Positions 31,005 to 33,253 of a stretch of DNA of 33,253 bases are shown here, piece by piece. The stretch covers positions 1 to 33,253 of the forward strand of contig JARRQJ010000039.1 of the NCBI GenBank assembly GCA_037381915.1. Reading direction: 5' to 3'. The position numbers and the translations under genes were made by a program. A model generated the notes under the pieces. That model was not told the DNA's origin, did no database searches, and saw only the letters and a list, made by a program, of their open reading frames with translations. The stretch's first letter is position 1; every line of letters starts with the position of its first letter. The DNA is from JARRQJ01 sp037381915 (GTDB taxonomy: Bacteria; Pseudomonadota; Gammaproteobacteria; DRLM01).

Positions 31005-33253
31005 TTGGACATTATTCTGCAATTTCTTGGCCTATTCTTCTTATTTCTCGGGCTCCTGATACTCGTGTGGCCGAAATATGAAGATGAGTTCAGCTTCATA
31101 AGGACGCTGCGCTATCTGGGCGCATTCGGCTTGACCCATGGATTCATCGAATGGATGGATCTGTGGTCTGAGGTTCACGGCGACATTCCCTGGTACGATA
31201 CATACAAATCGGCCGTATTACTGTTGTCCTGCCTGTTCCTTTTCGAATTCGGCCGTCGCCTGATTCGATCCAATCTGAGTTCCAAGTTGCCCTCGAGCAT
31301 CCCGGGAAAACTGTTGTCACCATGGAGCTATATTGCCATATTCGGCGCCGTCCTCTATGGAACCGCCTTTTCCCAGCACAACCCGCAGGATTTCATCATC
31401 CTGTCCCAATATATTTTCGGCTTCGCCGGGGCGGTCCTGGCGGGTATCGGCTTTTTCGTCTATTGGGACCAGTATGTAAAGACAAAGTTGGCTTCTTCCA
31501 ACAACAAATTGATCAAAGCCGCCTTCTACCTGCTGGCCATTTCATTTATATCTTACGGTGTGCTCGGAGGAGTGTTCGCCTCGCCCGACGAATGGTTTCC
31601 GAATTCGCGCTTCAACAACGAATTGTTCGTCACCCTGTTTCATTTCCCCCTCCAGACTGCAAGGGCTCTCAGCGGCGTCCTTGCGGCGATTGCTCTTATT
31701 TATATCCTGAGAATTTTTTATTTGGTCTCGCAGCAGGGCTTGATCAGCTCCCGTGCCGATTTGCAGCAGGACAATGATCGCGCCAACCGCCGTTATGAAA
31801 TATTGCTCCGCGCCGCCAATGATGGGATCCATATCCTTGATATAGAAGGCAATGTGGTGGAGGCGAACGATGTGTTTTGCCAAATGCTGGGGTACAGCCG
31901 GGACGAAGTCCTGAGGATGAATGTCACCCAATGGGATGCGCAATTTTCAGCGGAAGAGCTCCGGCAACGTATGCCGGACTTCATCAACACGCGCGCGGTC
32001 TTCGAAACACGCCACCGTTGCCGTGACGGCAGCGTGATTGACGTCGAAATCAGCACGGTCGGCGTTCATATCGACGACAAGGCGCTGCTGTATTGCTCAT
32101 CACGTGACATCACCGACCGCAAGCATGCCGAGCAACAGCTGCGTCTGGTCTCGCGCGTTTTCGATCGGTCCGCCGAAGGCGTCATGATTACCGATGAAAA
32201 TCAGCTGATTCTCACGATAAACGATTCCTTCACGCGAGTCACCGGCTATACACGCGATGAAGTAATCGGCAAGACTCCGGCCATCCTCCGATCAGGGAAA
32301 CAGGGCGCCGACTTCTACCGGGAAATGTGGGATAGCTTGGGATCCCGCGGCTGGTGGCAAGGTGAAATCTGGAACCGCCGCGAGAACGGAGAACTCTATC
32401 TCGAATGGCTGTCCATCAATGTCGTACGCGACGAACACGGCAAGATCATAAACTATATCGGCATGTTCAGCGATATCACTCTCGTCAAGGAATCCCGCCA
32501 ACGCATGGAATTTCTCGCGACTCACGACGAACTGACCAGACTCCCCAATCGCTCGATCTTCAATGAACATCTGAAGCAGGCATTGGCGCGTTCCGCCCGC
32601 GCCGGAACCCAGTTGGCGCTATTATTCGTCGACTTGGATAATTTCAAGATGATCAACGACACCCTAGGCCATGAGGAAGGCGATGAACTGCTCAAGCAGG
32701 TGGCCAACCGTCTGAAAAAATGTGTCCGCGAAGTGGATACCGTCGCACGTCTGGGCGGCGACGAGTTCGTGGTGTTGCTGGAGATCGAACACCGCCACGC
32801 GGCGAATATCATGGCCAAGCGTATTCTCGAAGCGTTCATCGCCGGTTTCTTACTTAAGGATCAGGAGTACAAGATTTCACCGAGCATAGGGATCAGCCTT
32901 TTTCCCGAGGACGCGACCGATCCCAAGATCCTGATGAGCCATGCCGATACCGCCATGTATCGCGCCAAGGAGCGCGGTAAGAATACATTTCTGTTCTTCA
33001 CCAGGGAAATGGCGGAAGATATCAGCCATCGCATGCTTATTGAGCGTTCGCTGCGTCTGGCCATCCCGCATAATGAGTTCTACCTGGATTATCAACCCTT
33101 GATTGATCTTGCAACCGACGAACTGGCAGGCGTGGAGGCGCTGCTGCGGTGGCGGCACCAAGGCGAGGTGATTCCACCCGGCGGTTTCATTCACATTGCC
33201 GAAGAGTCCGGGCTGATCGTCGAGATAGGCAACTGGGTAGTCGGCGAGGTATG
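31005..33253 (+). CDS. 7TM-PAS-PAS-GGDEF-EAL cyclic di-GMP protein, 3' end outside window
   Basis: At least 749 codons from TTG 31005, which GAGGGAG precedes by five bases; the frame runs off the window. Seven membrane helices fill about residues 1-235 (first: ILQFLGLFFLFLGLLILVW). PAS1 (about 264-385, LRAANDGIHILDIEGNVVEAND) and PAS2 (about 385-500, SAEGVMITDENQLILTINDS) follow. The GGDEF domain has an intact RLGGDEFVVLL at 584-588 and an I-site REVD five residues earlier. The EAL domain begins with GVEALLRWRH (Glu-Ala-Leu 711-713) and is cut. It could both make and degrade c-di-GMP; which dominates depends on residues beyond the edge. Confidence 0.93.
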   Translation, partial: MDIILQFLGLFFLFLGLLILVWPKYEDEFSFIRTLRYLGAFGLTHGFIEWMDLWSEVHGDIPWYDTYKSAVLLLSCLFLFEFGRRLIRSNLSSKLPSSIPGKLLSPWSYIAIFGAVLYGTAFSQHNPQDFIILSQYIFGFAGAVLAGIGFFVYWDQYVKTKLASSNNKLIKAAFYLLAISFISYGVLGGVFASPDEWFPNSRFNNELFVTLFHFPLQTARALSGVLAAIALIYILRIFYLVSQQGLISSRADLQQDNDRANRRYEILLRAANDGIHILDIEGNVVEANDVFCQMLGYSRDEVLRMNVTQWDAQFSAEELRQRMPDFINTRAVFETRHRCRDGSVIDVEISTVGVHIDDKALLYCSSRDITDRKHAEQQLRLVSRVFDRSAEGVMITDENQLILTINDSFTRVTGYTRDEVIGKTPAILRSGKQGADFYREMWDSLGSRGWWQGEIWNRRENGELYLEWLSINVVRDEHGKIINYIGMFSDITLVKESRQRMEFLATHDELTRLPNRSIFNEHLKQALARSARAGTQLALLFVDLDNFKMINDTLGHEEGDELLKQVANRLKKCVREVDTVARLGGDEFVVLLEIEHRHAANIMAKRILEAFIAGFLLKDQEYKISPSIGISLFPEDATDPKILMSHADTAMYRAKERGKNTFLFFTREMAEDISHRMLIERSLRLAIPHNEFYLDYQPLIDLATDELAGVEALLRWRHQGEVIPPGGFIHIAEESGLIVEIGNWVVGEV

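Overview
The window is chromosomal DNA from a gammaproteobacterium. Gene order on the left (ychF-pth-rplY-prs-tRNA-Gln-ispE-lolB-TPR lipoprotein, divergent from hemA-prfA-prmC) is the order known from Pseudomonas and its relatives. The protein sequences fit purple-sulfur or chemolithotroph-type Gammaproteobacteria, but I cannot name a genus. Most of it is moderately GC-rich housekeeping DNA. The stretch from about 22.7 to 27.5 kb is gene-poor, more AT-rich and looks like an accessory region.

Layout. (1) 1-1187: no conventional gene. The minus strand carries a 34-codon single-membrane-span ORF with a strong ribosome binding site, a structured leader and a canonical terminator, next to a palindromic intergenic repeat. 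(2) 1188-8322, minus strand: tRNA-Met, ychF, pth, rplY, prs, tRNA-Gln, ispE, lolB and an LbcA-like TPR lipoprotein. (3) 8487-12123, plus strand: hemA, prfA, prmC and a JAMM/M67 metallopeptidase. (4) 12129-14051: two small lipoproteins and a TorF-type porin. (5) 14282-20864, minus strand: a nitrogen-acquisition operon. (6) 21163-22656: an M16 peptidase and tRNA-Arg(CCG). (7) 22657-27540: accessory region with a small exported protein, a GAF-GGDEF cyclase, a tRNA 3'-half relic and a pilin-derived gene. (8) 27636-30715: cydP-cydA-cydB-cydX, a cytochrome bd oxidase operon. (9) 31005 to the window end: a 7TM-PAS-PAS-GGDEF-EAL protein, truncated by the window edge.

The main discovery is region 5. 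A ureohydrolase of the type usually labelled agmatinase sits 6 bp upstream of ureD in a gdmH-ureDABCEFG operon. Its 5' leader contains a near-perfect guanidine-I (ykkC) riboswitch at 20699-20793. Upstream of that is a consensus sigma-54 promoter, TGGCAC-N5-TTGC, at 20849-20864, and further upstream an NtrC-type palindrome at 21074-21090. The simplest reading is that the enzyme is the Ni-dependent guanidine hydrolase GdmH. It would split guanidine to urea and ammonia, and urease would then convert the urea to ammonia and CO2, so guanidine serves as a nitrogen source. Expression would need both nitrogen limitation (sigma-54/NtrC) and guanidine (riboswitch). A TorF porin downstream has its own sigma-54-like promoter and could be the outer-membrane entry route.

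Other points worth attention are the 34-aa ORF with mutually exclusive leader helices, and a pilin gene that kept its C-terminal domain, ribosome binding site and terminator but lost the prepilin signal and the Glu5 region.
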